Assembly (NCBI GenBank): GCA_016792585.1
Contig: JAEULB010000032.1
Location: 1 to 54,598 of the forward strand
DNA from: Rhodospirillaceae bacterium
GTDB lineage: Bacteria > Pseudomonadota > Alphaproteobacteria > SHVZ01
Length of the DNA stretch: 54,598 bases
Direction of reading: 5' to 3'
The notes under the pieces were generated by a model. The model searched no databases. It was not told where the DNA came from and was given only the letters and a program-made list of their open reading frames with translations. This document shows, piece by piece, positions 32,744 through 40,728 of this stretch. Every line of letters begins with the position of its first letter. The stretch's first letter is position 1. A program made the translations under genes and the position numbers.

Positions 32744-33949
32744 ATGGGGGAGACGCCGGCGAAAGGTGACGCCCTGGGTCATCGCAATGCACGCATCCTC
32801 GTGGCCGTGGGCCTCGAGGCGCGTCGGCTTGCGCTGGTCGAGATGCTGACTCCCGACGGCTACTCCTTCGTGGCGCAGCCCGGTGATGGCAACGGCAACG
32901 CGCTGATCATCATCGCCGAATCCGGCGCTCTCGACCGCCGCTGGCTCGAAGGCGCCAACCGGCCGCGGGTGATCCTGCTCGACCGGACCGCGGCCGAGGG
33001 CGCCGCCGACGACTGGATCGCCTTCGGCACGCCGGAGGGCGAGCTTCGCCATCGCGTGAAGATGAACGCCGAGCTCGCCGTGCTTCGCCGCCACGTCGCC
33101 GGCCTCGGCCAGACGCCGGAGGCGGTGAAGAAGCGGATCGAGCGTCTCGAGCAGGGCCTCAACCTTCTCCAGGACGCGCAGAAGCACCTCGAGCGCCAGC
33201 TTGCCGAGGCGCGCGATCTCGCGGCCAAGCGCGAAGGCGGATTGCCGCCGGCATCTGTGCTGCACGAGCTCAAGACGCCGCTTAACGCGATCTCGGGATT
33301 CGCCGAGGTGATGCGGATGGAGGCCTACGGGCCGCTCGGCGCCGACAAGTATCGCGAGTATGTCGAGACCATCCATCAGGCGAGCGTGCATCTGGTCGAG
33401 GTCGTCAACGACCTGATGGAGGTCTACGCGCTCGAGTCCGGCAGCATCCGCGTGGTGCCGGCCAAGACCGACCTCCGCCGTACCGTGCTGACGGTCACGC
33501 GCCTTCTCTCCCGCCAGGCCGAGCAGGCCGGCATCCAGATCGTCGCCGACATCGACAACCGCATCCCGCCGGTCGAGACAGACGAGGGCCGCGTGCGACA
33601 GGTGCTGATCAACCTGATCGGCAACGCGATCAAGTTCACGCCATCGGGCGGGCAGGTGACTGTTCATGCGGCGAACGAGCCGGCGACCCACGCGCTGAGC
33701 CTCAAGGTCAAGGACACCGGCGTCGGCATCGCGCCCGAGCGCCTGCCCGACGTCGCCAAGCCTTACAGCCGCGGCCAGACCGGCCCCGGCGCACCGGAAG
33801 GAAGCGGGCTCGGCCTGTCGATCGCCAAGTTCATGGTCGAGAAGCTCGGCGGCAGGCTCGGCATCAACAGCGCGCTCGGCGCCGGCACGGAAGTGACGGT
33901 GACGCTTCCGCTCCGTTGGAGCCATCGCCCCGAGGCCGCGGTTCACTGA
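32744..33949 (+). CDS. Soluble histidine kinase with receiver-like N-terminal domain
   Basis: This 401-residue protein has no membrane segment. Residues about 15-105 look like a response-regulator receiver fold by hydrophobic pattern ('ARILVAVGLEARRLALVEML', 'ALIIIAES', 'PRVILLDR') but lack the acidic pair and a clear phospho-acceptor Asp, so it may be a pseudo-receiver (inference). A coiled coil follows (about 105-165), then HisKA with His174 ('LHELKTPLNAI') and the ATPase domain ('NLIGNAIKFTP', 'DTGVGIAP', 'GSGLGLSI'). The ATG has GGGGGAGG upstream. No response regulator is nearby. An AT-rich patch lies before it. Confidence 0.9.
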   Translation: MGETPAKGDALGHRNARILVAVGLEARRLALVEMLTPDGYSFVAQPGDGNGNALIIIAESGALDRRWLEGANRPRVILLDRTAAEGAADDWIAFGTPEGELRHRVKMNAELAVLRRHVAGLGQTPEAVKKRIERLEQGLNLLQDAQKHLERQLAEARDLAAKREGGLPPASVLHELKTPLNAISGFAEVMRMEAYGPLGADKYREYVETIHQASVHLVEVVNDLMEVYALESGSIRVVPAKTDLRRTVLTVTRLLSRQAEQAGIQIVADIDNRIPPVETDEGRVRQVLINLIGNAIKFTPSGGQVTVHAANEPATHALSLKVKDTGVGIAPERLPDVAKPYSRGQTGPGAPEGSGLGLSIAKFMVEKLGGRLGINSALGAGTEVTVTLPLRWSHRPEAAVH

Positions 33950-34007
33950 TCGGCCGCCGAGGCCGCTCCTCAACATTGCCGGTTACAGTTGCTTGCGATT
34001 CTAGTTT

Positions 34008-34049
34008 GATAATTTACTGTTATTAATTTAGTAAAATTTGCGATAATTT
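34008..34049. promoter_or_regulatory. AT-rich control region with GATAATTT direct repeats
   Basis: The stretch 33997-34060 is very AT-rich for this genome. GATAATTT occurs at 34008-34015 and again at 34042-34049 (34 bp apart, about three helical turns). AATTTACT (34011-34018) and AGTAAAATT (34030-34038) form an inverted repeat with a one-base bulge. It is probably the promoter/operator of the PAS-domain gene. Confidence 0.4.
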
Positions 34050-34126
34050 CTCATATATCATCGGAGCATGGCGTTGTGGGTTCACTCTCAGTCGGGCGCC
34101 GCCTTCGGGCGATCGCGGAGGTCGCG

Positions 34127-34663
34127 ATGACCTCGCCTTTCCTGATCGACGATCAGCGGATTCTGCTGCTGTGGACTCACTGGCGCTCGTCCCTCAAGCC
34201 CGGTCGCCTGCCGCAGCGCGAGGACATCGACCCGATCGCGGTCAAGTCAGCGCTGCCGATCATCTGGATCTATCGCCTCGACGATTCTGGTCGCGACTTC
34301 TACTGCGCGCTGGCCGGCGACGAGATCATGTCGGCCTGGGGACGGCCGGGAATGATCGGAATGCCGATCTCGCAGCTTTTCCCGACGCCTGCCTACCACT
34401 CGCTGCGCAGCCGTTGGCTCGAATTGCTCGACCGGCCGGCCGTGATGCACGGCTCGGCACGCTACAATCAGCACTGGGCAGAAACTCCGGTGAGGGGCCG
34501 TCCGGAGCGTCTCAGCCTGCCGCTCGACGGCCCCGACGGCCGCCCCTACGGCGTGATCGGCGCCACCAGCTACCGTCAGCCCGAGGCCGCGGAGACCGAC
34601 GACAACGCGATCCGGCTCCTGCCGCCGCGCGTGGTCGGGATCGACGAACTGCTCCGCGAGTAG
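34127..34663 (+). CDS. PAS_5 family protein
   Basis: This 178-residue cytoplasmic protein is of the alphaproteobacterial PAS_5 (formerly DUF1457-type) family. It has 'LWTHWRSSLKPGRLPQREDIDP' (in parts), 'LPIIWIYRLDDSGRDFYCALAG', 'GMPISQLFP' and 'RLSLPLDGPDGRPYGVIGATSY'. Such stand-alone PAS proteins have no known output domain; they may sense a ligand and bind a partner. ATG at 34127 has a perfect GGAGG 5 nt upstream, which favours it over the GTG at 34076. A 20-codon frame at 34068-34130 ends over this ATG. It follows a kinase gene, which invites the idea of a signalling link (inference). Confidence 0.85.
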   Translation: MTSPFLIDDQRILLLWTHWRSSLKPGRLPQREDIDPIAVKSALPIIWIYRLDDSGRDFYCALAGDEIMSAWGRPGMIGMPISQLFPTPAYHSLRSRWLELLDRPAVMHGSARYNQHWAETPVRGRPERLSLPLDGPDGRPYGVIGATSYRQPEAAETDDNAIRLLPPRVVGIDELLRE

Positions 34664-34752
34664 CGAGAACCGGCGGACGTTCGGTCGCGTTGCCCCTTCT
34701 GGGGCCCTCTGTTAGCTTCCGCGCCCGCTCTTTCTTACCGTCGAGGTCGCCC

Positions 34753-35544
34753 GTGGCAGCCCGTTCGCCGCTCATCAACGTCATGGTCAATGCCGCGTAC
34801 AAGGCGGCCAAGGGTCTGGTCCGCGACTTCGGCGAGGTCGAGCACCTGCAGGTCAGCAAGAAGGGCCCGGCCGACTTCGTCTCCCAGGCCGACCTCAAGT
34901 CCGAGCAGATCCTCAAGCGCGAGCTGAGCAAGGCCCGCCCCGACTACGGCCTCCTGCTGGAGGAAGGCGGCGGCACCGCAGGCAAGGACTCGTCCAACCG
35001 CTGGGTGGTCGATCCGCTCGACGGCACGCACAACTTCCTGCACGGGATCCCGCACTTCGCGATCTCGATCGGCGTCGAGCGCGACGGCGAGCCCTATGCC
35101 GGCGTCATCTACAATCCGGTCGTCGACGAGCTCTATTGGGCCGAGAAGGGCCAGGGCGCGCACCTCAACGAGCGCCGGCTCCGCGTCTCGGCCCGCCGCA
35201 AGATGGAGGAGGCGCTGATCGGCACCGGCGCGCCGTTCATGGGCCATGGCGACCATCCGACTTTTCTCAAGCAGGCCCAGGCCGTGATGAGCAAGACCGC
35301 CGGCATCCGCCGCATGGGAGCGGCCGCGCTCGACCTCGCCTATGTCGCGGCCGGCCGCCTCGACGGCTTCTGGGAGGCGCCGCTCAACGCCTGGGACATC
35401 TGCGCCGGGATCGTTCTGGTCAGGGAAGCGGGCGGCTATGTCACCGAGATCGGCGGCGGCAACGGCATGATGTCGTCCGGCAGCGTCCTCGCCGCCAATG
35501 ACCAGCTCCACCGCCCGCTCGGGGACCTTCTCCGGAGCGTCTGA
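34753..35544 (+). CDS. suhB: Inositol monophosphatase family protein (SuhB-like)
   Basis: This 263-residue Mg-dependent phosphatase has the three family motifs: a Glu-Glu site 'GLLLEEGG' near residue 64, 'WVVDPLDGTHNFLHG' near 85 (metal ligands Asp, Asp) and 'LNAWDICAGIVLVREAGG' near 210. It hydrolyses inositol phosphates or related sugar phosphates; bacterial SuhB can also act in rRNA transcription antitermination. The start is GTG with GAGGT upstream. In-frame sequence farther upstream is a shadow of the PAS gene. It stands alone between the PAS_5 gene and the OmpA gene. Confidence 0.92.
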   Translation: MAARSPLINVMVNAAYKAAKGLVRDFGEVEHLQVSKKGPADFVSQADLKSEQILKRELSKARPDYGLLLEEGGGTAGKDSSNRWVVDPLDGTHNFLHGIPHFAISIGVERDGEPYAGVIYNPVVDELYWAEKGQGAHLNERRLRVSARRKMEEALIGTGAPFMGHGDHPTFLKQAQAVMSKTAGIRRMGAAALDLAYVAAGRLDGFWEAPLNAWDICAGIVLVREAGGYVTEIGGGNGMMSSGSVLAANDQLHRPLGDLLRSV

Positions 35545-35628
35545 GACCCCCGACCTAAGTCGTTGTTCCCGTAACGAGCCATAGGGTATCCTGACATCTG
35601 GGCAACCAATGGCTGGTTGGGACGGGCG

Positions 35629-36525
35629 ATGGCTGACACCCTCAGGGCGCGCTGCCTCGGCTTGGCGCTTACCGGACTGATCCTGGCGGGGGCTGACGCC
35701 TCGGCCCAGGTCGTGGTCGGAGGCGGCGGCGCCAGCGTTACCGTCGATCTTGGCGTGCTCGATTCGCTCGGGCCGGCGCCGACCCTTCCCGCCATGCTCA
35801 AGGGCCGCGGTTCCCAGCGTATTTCGCTCCGCCCGCCCGTGCCGACCTCGCAGGCCCGTCCGGCCGCGGCCCGCCCGGCATCCGTCCGGGAGGAGCCGCC
35901 GAAGCCGGCGGCCCCGGCGCCGACGATGGCCGCCGCCCCGGCCCCGGCGCCTGCGGCGCCGACGCCGATCTCACCGCCCCCGCCGCCTGCCCCGGCGGCC
36001 GCTGCACCGCCGCCTCCTCCGGCACCCGCGCCGGCCCCGGCGGCGGCACCTCCTCCGACCGCGCCGGCTGCTCCGCCTCCGCCGCCACGGGTCGCCGCCG
36101 CACCGCCGCCAGCCGCCGCGCCTGCGCCAGCTCCGGCCGCGGCCCCTCCGCCTCCGCCACCGGCCCAGACCGCCGCGCGTCCGCCGGCAGCGCTGCCGCC
36201 CGCGGCGATCGCCGGTGCCGGTCCCAGGCTCGTCTTCGGCGCCGGCTCGGCCGAGCTTCCGGCGGGTGCCGACGCGACGCTCAAGGACATGGCGCAGCGG
36301 ATGAACGCCGACGAGTCGCTCCGCCTTCAGGTCGTGGCCTATGCCGAAGGCACCGCCGACCAGGCGAGCCAGGCCCGGCGCCTCTCGCTGTCGCGGGCGC
36401 TCACCGTCCGTTCCTACCTGATTTCGCAGGGTGTGCGCTCGACCCGCATCGACGTGCGCGCGCTTGGCGCCAGGGCCAGCGACGGGCCGGCGGATCGGGT
36501 CGACCTCCTGATCGGGGACCGCTAG
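35629..36525 (+). CDS. Exported OmpA-like protein with long Pro/Ala-rich linker
   Basis: This 298-residue protein has a signal peptide (about 1-27, cleavage at ASAQ), a short Gly/Val-rich part and a Pro/Ala/Arg linker of roughly 120 residues (about 75-195). A C-terminal OmpA-type domain (about 198-298) follows, with 'LVFGAGSAELPAGADATL', 'LQVVAYAEGTADQASQARRLS' and 'ALTVRSYLISQGV'. OmpA domains usually bind peptidoglycan; here the usual 'GHTD' is 'AYAEGTAD', so binding may be changed. The linker could span the periplasm. It is followed by a MotA/ExbB-like and a MotB-like gene, and the three probably work together in the envelope. ATG at 35629 is preferred over a TTG 12 nt earlier. Confidence 0.85.
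   Translation: MADTLRARCLGLALTGLILAGADASAQVVVGGGGASVTVDLGVLDSLGPAPTLPAMLKGRGSQRISLRPPVPTSQARPAAARPASVREEPPKPAAPAPTMAAAPAPAPAAPTPISPPPPPAPAAAAPPPPPAPAPAPAAAPPPTAPAAPPPPPRVAAAPPPAAAPAPAPAAAPPPPPPAQTAARPPAALPPAAIAGAGPRLVFGAGSAELPAGADATLKDMAQRMNADESLRLQVVAYAEGTADQASQARRLSLSRALTVRSYLISQGVRSTRIDVRALGARASDGPADRVDLLIGDR
35884..36210 (+). repeat. Low-complexity Pro/Ala-coding region
   Basis: Nearly pure GC simple sequence made of CCG, GCC and GCG units codes for the proline/alanine linker of the OmpA-like protein. It is prone to length change and is likely to vary between strains. Confidence 0.7.
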
Positions 36526-36564
36526 CCTAGTCGGACACGACCGTCGTCGCGCGAGGACAAGGCC

Positions 36565-37773
36565 ATGACCGGACCTGGGCGTTATCTCACCCGCATGCTG
36601 CTGTTCGTCGCGGCGGTGGTGGCGCTGGTGGCGGCCCTGTTCCCGGCGCTCGTCCACGCCTTCATGGCGAACGTGGCGCTGAACGCCAGCATCGTCGGCG
36701 TGCTGCTGATCGGCATCCTCTACATCTTCCGCCAGGTGCTTCAGCTCCAGCCCGAGGCGCGCTGGCTCGACACCTATCGCCGTAACGCCCCCGGCCTCTC
36801 CGTGCAGCGCGCGCCGCGCTTGCTGGCGCCGCTCGCAGCGATGCTCGGCGACCGCCAGGCCGGAAGCCGCATCACGCTCTCGGCGATCGCCACGCGCTCG
36901 CTGCTGGACTCGATCCGCGCGCGCCTCGACGAAGGGCGAGACATCTCGCGCTACATGATCGGGCTTCTGGTGTTCCTAGGCCTGCTCGGCACCTTCTGGG
37001 GCCTGCTCGAGACGGTGGCGTCGATCGCCGGCGTGATCGCGAACCTCGGCACGATCGGCGGCGACATCAACCAGTTCTTCAACGACCTCAAGACCGGTCT
37101 GCAGGCACCGCTGGGCGGCATGGGCACGGCGTTCAGTTCCTCGATGCTGGGCCTTGCCGGGTCGCTGGTGCTGGGCTTCCTCGACCTGCAGGCGAGCCAG
37201 GCGCAGAACCGCTTCTACAACGAGCTCGAGGAATGGCTGGCGGGCATGACCAAGATCGGCGCCGGGCCGGCCATCGCCGACACCGGCGAGGTCACCAGCG
37301 TGCCGGCCTTCCTGCAGGCGCTGATCGAGAAGACCGCCGACAGCATGGACAACCTGCAGCGCACCGTCGCCCGCGGCGAGGACTCCAGGCGCGGCGCCAG
37401 CAACCAACTGATGCAGCTGACCGAGAAGCTCTCGGTACTGACCGACCAGATGAAGGCCGAACAGCAGCTGATGCTGAGGCTCGCCGAGAACCAGATGGAG
37501 CTGAAGCCGATCCTCTCGCGCATGGCGGACGCGATCGGCGGGGGCGGGCTCGGCGGCGACGAGGCGACGCGCTCTCATATCCGCAACATCGAGGTCTACC
37601 TCTCGCGCCTGGTCGATGAGCTAGCGAGCGGCCGTCAGCAGACCTCTGAAGAAGTGCGAAGCGAGATACGTCTGCTGGCCCGTACCATCGCCGCACTCGC
37701 CGACGAGCAGTCGCGGCCCGCGCCGCCGCCTGCACCCGCGCCTGCGCCTAAGCCGGCCCGGACCCGGTCGTGA
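36565..37773 (+). CDS. MotA/TolQ/ExbB-like proton channel protein with long cytoplasmic tail
   Basis: This 402-residue membrane protein has four predicted helices at about 11-32, 36-57, 130-160 and 188-208. That is the MotA/ExbB/TolQ arrangement of stator proteins that couple ion flow to movement. The third helix region 'LLVFLGLLGTFWGLLETV' with 'LGLLGTFWGL' is typical, as is 'APLGGMGTAFSSSMLGLAGSL'. The C-terminal tail (about 230-402) is mostly helical and charged and ends in a Pro/Ala/Lys stretch. It overlaps the next gene, a MotB/OmpA-like partner, by 4 bp. No flagellar, tol or exb gene is nearby, so it is a stand-alone stator-like unit of unknown task. Confidence 0.85.
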   Translation: MTGPGRYLTRMLLFVAAVVALVAALFPALVHAFMANVALNASIVGVLLIGILYIFRQVLQLQPEARWLDTYRRNAPGLSVQRAPRLLAPLAAMLGDRQAGSRITLSAIATRSLLDSIRARLDEGRDISRYMIGLLVFLGLLGTFWGLLETVASIAGVIANLGTIGGDINQFFNDLKTGLQAPLGGMGTAFSSSMLGLAGSLVLGFLDLQASQAQNRFYNELEEWLAGMTKIGAGPAIADTGEVTSVPAFLQALIEKTADSMDNLQRTVARGEDSRRGASNQLMQLTEKLSVLTDQMKAEQQLMLRLAENQMELKPILSRMADAIGGGGLGGDEATRSHIRNIEVYLSRLVDELASGRQQTSEEVRSEIRLLARTIAALADEQSRPAPPPAPAPAPKPARTRS

Positions 37774-39086
37774 GCACGCCGTCCCGGAGCCGCCCCGGCT
37801 TCGATATCTGGCCGGGCTTCGTCGATGCGCTGGCCACGCTGCTCATGGTCATCATCTTCGTGCTGCTCGTGTTCGTGCTGTCGCAGTTCTACCTGTCGGC
37901 GGCGCTGTCTGGGCGCGACGAGACCCTGAGCCGGCTCAACCGGCAGCTCTCCGAGCTGTCGCAGATGCTGTCGATCGAGAAGGAGACTTCGGCCGAGCTG
38001 CGTCTCAACATCGCCCAGCTCGCCGCCGAGCTTCAGGCCTCGACCGCGGCGCGCGACCAGCTTCAGCTCCGTGTCACCGATCTCTCGCGCGAGCGCGACT
38101 CGTTGCAGGCGCGTCTCACCCAGTCCGAGCAGGGGCGGACGCAGGCGCTGGCGACGATCACCTCCAAGGAAGCAGAGGCAGCCCAGCTCGGCCGCGACAT
38201 CGAGGCGCTGCGGAAGGTGCGCGACGATCTCGAAGCGCGCGTCGGCCAGCTCGCCGCTCGCCTGGAAGCGAACGAGCGCGAGCTCGGTGCGGTCCGCGAC
38301 CGCTCGAAGGAGCTGGAAGCTCGGCTTGCGACATCCGAGGAGATGCGGAAGGCCGAGGAGGCCAAGCGCGTCGGCGCCGAGGAACGCACGCTGCTGGTCC
38401 AGCGCGAACGCGAGGAGACCGCAACCAAGCTGACCGAGCAGGAGAAGCTGACGGCCCAGGCCCAGGAGCAGGTCGAGCTCCTGAACCGCCAGCTGCTTGC
38501 GCTCCGCCAGCAGCTCGCCCGTATTCAGTCGGCGCTCGACGTCTCCGAGGAGAAGTCGAAGGAGCAGCAGGTCCAGATCGCCGATTTGGGGCGTCGCCTC
38601 AACCTGGCGCTCGCCAGCAAGGTCGAGGAGCTGGCCCGCTATCGTTCGGAGTTCTTCGGCCGGCTGCGCGAGGCGCTTGGCGACCGGCAGGACATCCGCG
38701 TCGTCGGCGACCGCTTCGTCTTCCAGTCGGAAGTGCTGTTCGCCTCGGGCTCGGCGACGCTCGGACTCGAAGGTCAGGAGCAGCTCTGGCAGCTTGCCCG
38801 CACGCTCCGCGACATCATCCAGACGATCCCGGTCGACATAAACTGGGTGCTCCAGGTCGACGGCCATACCGACACCGTTCGCATCGCGACGCCGCAGTTC
38901 CCATCTAACTGGGAGCTGTCGACGGCGCGGGCGACCTCGGTGGTCAAGTTCCTGATCAGCCAGGGCCTGCCGGCGCACCGGCTGGCCGCCGCCGGCTACG
39001 GCGAGTTCCAGCCGCTCGAGGAAGGGCTCGACGAGGCCAACCGGCGGCGCAACCGGCGGATCGAGCTGAAGCTGACATCGCGTTAG
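37770..39086 (+). CDS. MotB-like / OmpA-domain protein with periplasmic coiled coil
   Basis: This is a 438-residue inner-membrane protein with a short cytoplasmic start. One membrane helix (about 17-42, 'FVDALATLLMVIIFVLLVF') carries Asp19 at the place of the proton-binding Asp of MotB. A long coiled coil (about 50-300, heptads rich in Glu, Arg, Leu, Gln) follows, then an OmpA/MotB peptidoglycan-binding domain (about 310-438) with 'VLFASGSATL', 'DGHTD' at 364-368 and 'NRRRNRRIELKL' near the end. It starts with GTG in a 4-bp overlap with the MotA-like gene, which supports a fixed pair. The coiled coil is far longer than in MotB and could reach across the periplasm. Confidence 0.87.
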   Translation: MSTPSRSRPGFDIWPGFVDALATLLMVIIFVLLVFVLSQFYLSAALSGRDETLSRLNRQLSELSQMLSIEKETSAELRLNIAQLAAELQASTAARDQLQLRVTDLSRERDSLQARLTQSEQGRTQALATITSKEAEAAQLGRDIEALRKVRDDLEARVGQLAARLEANERELGAVRDRSKELEARLATSEEMRKAEEAKRVGAEERTLLVQREREETATKLTEQEKLTAQAQEQVELLNRQLLALRQQLARIQSALDVSEEKSKEQQVQIADLGRRLNLALASKVEELARYRSEFFGRLREALGDRQDIRVVGDRFVFQSEVLFASGSATLGLEGQEQLWQLARTLRDIIQTIPVDINWVLQVDGHTDTVRIATPQFPSNWELSTARATSVVKFLISQGLPAHRLAAAGYGEFQPLEEGLDEANRRRNRRIELKLTSR

Positions 39087-39102
39087 AGTGCGGAGACCAG
39101 GC

Positions 39103-39402
39103 ATGGACAAGCAGACACAGACCGAGCTCGAGGCGGCGGCGTTCCGGACGCTGGTCGACCACCTGCGCAAGCGCACCGACGTCCAGAACATCGACCTGAT
39201 GAATCTGGCGGGCTTCTGCCGCAACTGCCTCTCCAAGTGGTACCGGGCAGCGGCGGCGGAGAGGGGTGTGGATATCTCCGACGACAAGGCGCGCGAGATC
39301 GTCTACGGCATGCCCTATTCGGAGTGGAAGGCGAAGCACCAGAAGGAAGCCTCGCCCGACCAGGCCAAGGCCTTCGCCCAGTCGCAGCACAAGCACGGTT
39401 GA
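39103..39402 (+). CDS. DUF1244 family protein
   Basis: This 99-residue cytoplasmic protein belongs to the DUF1244 family, common in proteobacteria, with unknown function. The family core 'AAFRTLVDHLRKRTDVQNID' and 'NLAGFCRNCLSKWY' with two close Cys, then 'REIVYGMPYSEWK', is complete. GGAG precedes ATG at 39103, 16 bp after the MotB-like gene, so it may be on the same transcript. The Cys pair could bind metal, but this is not shown. The tail is Gln/His/Lys-rich. Confidence 0.92.
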   Translation: MDKQTQTELEAAAFRTLVDHLRKRTDVQNIDLMNLAGFCRNCLSKWYRAAAAERGVDISDDKAREIVYGMPYSEWKAKHQKEASPDQAKAFAQSQHKHG

Positions 39403-39469
39403 ACGCCGAAACCCGAGCCGTTAAGGTCCGCCGCTTTCCATCACCTCAAGCTTAAGCGGAAGATCGGGC

Positions 39470-39718
39470 ATGGCCGACGTCGGCGGCATTTCGGGCGAAC
39501 GCCTCAAGTCATTCATCGAGCGGATCGAGCGGCTGGAAGAAGAGAAGGCGGCGCTTGCCGCCGACATCAAGGACGTCTTCGCCGAAGCCAAAGGCAACGG
39601 CTTCGACACCAAGATCATGCGCCAGATCCTGAAGATCCGGAAAATGGACAAGGACGACGTCGACGAGCAGGAGACGCTGCTCGATCTCTACAAGCAGGCG
39701 CTCGGCATGATGGAGTGA
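39470..39718 (+). CDS. gapR: GapR nucleoid-associated protein (DUF2312)
   Basis: This is an 82-residue, highly helical protein of the DUF2312/GapR family. In Caulobacter GapR clamps overtwisted, AT-rich DNA ahead of replication and helps topoisomerases. The sequence 'LKSFIERIERLEEEKAAL' followed by 'DIKDVFAEAKGNGFDTK' and 'MRQILKIRKMDKDD' is family-typical, and its length is standard. It lies 67 bp after DUF1244 with its own upstream region (GGAAGA-type RBS). Together with gcrA it shows that this genome has the alphaproteobacterial cell-cycle toolkit. Confidence 0.95.
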   Translation: MADVGGISGERLKSFIERIERLEEEKAALAADIKDVFAEAKGNGFDTKIMRQILKIRKMDKDDVDEQETLLDLYKQALGMME

Positions 39719-39727
39719 GCGGCCGGC

Positions 39728-40249
39728 TCACGCCCGACGATAGACGAGGTGCACCGCGCTCTTTGTCCAGGGTTTAGCCACGTCGAGAACGAGCTTCGTC
39801 TCGACCGTTCCTTCCGGGAACAGCGGAATGCCGTCGCCGAGCACGATCGGGATCACGGCGAGCTCGAGGACATCGAGCTCTCCAATCGCGAGCATGTCGC
39901 GCACCACGACGCCCCCGCCTTCGACCCAGACCCGGCGGTAGCCGGTTCTCTCCATCTCGGCGACAAACGGCGCGAGATCGCCGCCGCGCGCCTCGACCCT
40001 CGGCGGCGCATCGCGCAGCGGTCGGTTGGTCAGGACGACCGTCGGCTTGTCGGGGTGAGGCCAGTCGCCGAGCTGCCTCACGGCCTCGTAGGTTCCTCGG
40101 CCCATCAGGATCGCGTCGACCGAGGCGGTGAACGCGGCGAAGCCGAGGGCGTCGTCGGGCGGGTAGTCCATCAGCCAATCGACCGAGCCGTCCGAGCGCG
40201 CGATCTTGCCGTCGAGCGAGACGGCGGCATGGCAGTGCCAGATGGTCAC
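39728..40249 (-). CDS. RibD C-terminal domain / dihydrofolate reductase family protein
   Basis: This 173-residue protein has the RibD_C (DHFR-like) fold, an NADPH-dependent reductase. It reads 'HCHAAVSLDGKIARSDGSVDW', then 'ILMGRGTYEAV' and 'VWVEGGGVVVRDML' (nucleotide-binding part), and ends in 'PLFPEGTVETKLVL'. Stand-alone copies are common and mostly uncharacterised; it is not a full riboflavin enzyme. The start is GTG at 40249 with AAGGA 8 nt upstream, just after the stop of the SnoaL-like gene (4-bp gap). The two genes form a unit that converges with gapR. Confidence 0.87.
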   Translation of the reverse strand: MTIWHCHAAVSLDGKIARSDGSVDWLMDYPPDDALGFAAFTASVDAILMGRGTYEAVRQLGDWPHPDKPTVVLTNRPLRDAPPRVEARGGDLAPFVAEMERTGYRRVWVEGGGVVVRDMLAIGELDVLELAVIPIVLGDGIPLFPEGTVETKLVLDVAKPWTKSAVHLVYRRA

Positions 40250-40253
40250 GCGC

Positions 40254-40613
40254 TCATTCCTTCGGCAACGGCAGGCCGTGCTGCCTGAGGAAGCTGAGCT
40301 TGTCCCAGTAGCCGCGCTGGAAGGCGATCTTGCCGCCGCGAATCCGGAAGAAGCCGCAGCCGCGCAAGCCCAGCGGATCCCGCCATTCGAGGATGGCCCA
40401 GTCGCCGTCCTCGAACAGGTTCTCGACGATGCAGACCATCTCGGCCGCAGCGAAGCCTCGCGCGAACATCTCGCGGATCGCCGCCCGGCCTTCGACCGGC
40501 GCCTCGGCGACCTGGTGGTTGACCGCGGTCTCCTCATATAAGGCAGAGAGTGCGTCCGGGTCCGCCCGGTTAAACGCCTCGATCCATGCCGTCACCACGT
40601 CCTTCGGTCGCAC
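40254..40613 (-). CDS. SnoaL-like / NTF2-fold protein
   Basis: This is a 119-residue cytoplasmic protein of the SnoaL-like polyketide-cyclase/NTF2 fold ('VVTAWIEAFNRADPDALSALY', 'VEGRAAIREMF', 'WAILEWRDP', 'CGFFRIRGGKIAFQRGYWD'). Such proteins bind small hydrophobic ligands, and some catalyse cyclisation or isomerisation; no specific role can be named. GTG at 40613 has a strong AAGGAGA 7 nt upstream, better than the ATG 42 nt earlier, which has no family sequence. It is followed directly by the RibD_C gene. Confidence 0.8.
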   Translation of the reverse strand: MRPKDVVTAWIEAFNRADPDALSALYEETAVNHQVAEAPVEGRAAIREMFARGFAAAEMVCIVENLFEDGDWAILEWRDPLGLRGCGFFRIRGGKIAFQRGYWDKLSFLRQHGLPLPKE

Positions 40614-40728
40614 GTCGCGTCTCCTTGAGCCCAAGGGCGCGCAGTTTCGTCGCATCCGGCGAGGAAGGGAAGCGTGGCGGGGGCGCGCCCGTCATGCGAT
40701 CATGCGTGACCCTCTCGTCTCCGCCTGA

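Noticed and set aside
36565..39086. MotA/MotB-like pair as a Zorya (ZorAB) anti-phage system
   Set aside because: No ZorC, ZorD or ZorE gene follows, the MotB-like protein has a long periplasmic coiled coil, and the neighbours (OmpA, DUF1244, gapR) are housekeeping genes.
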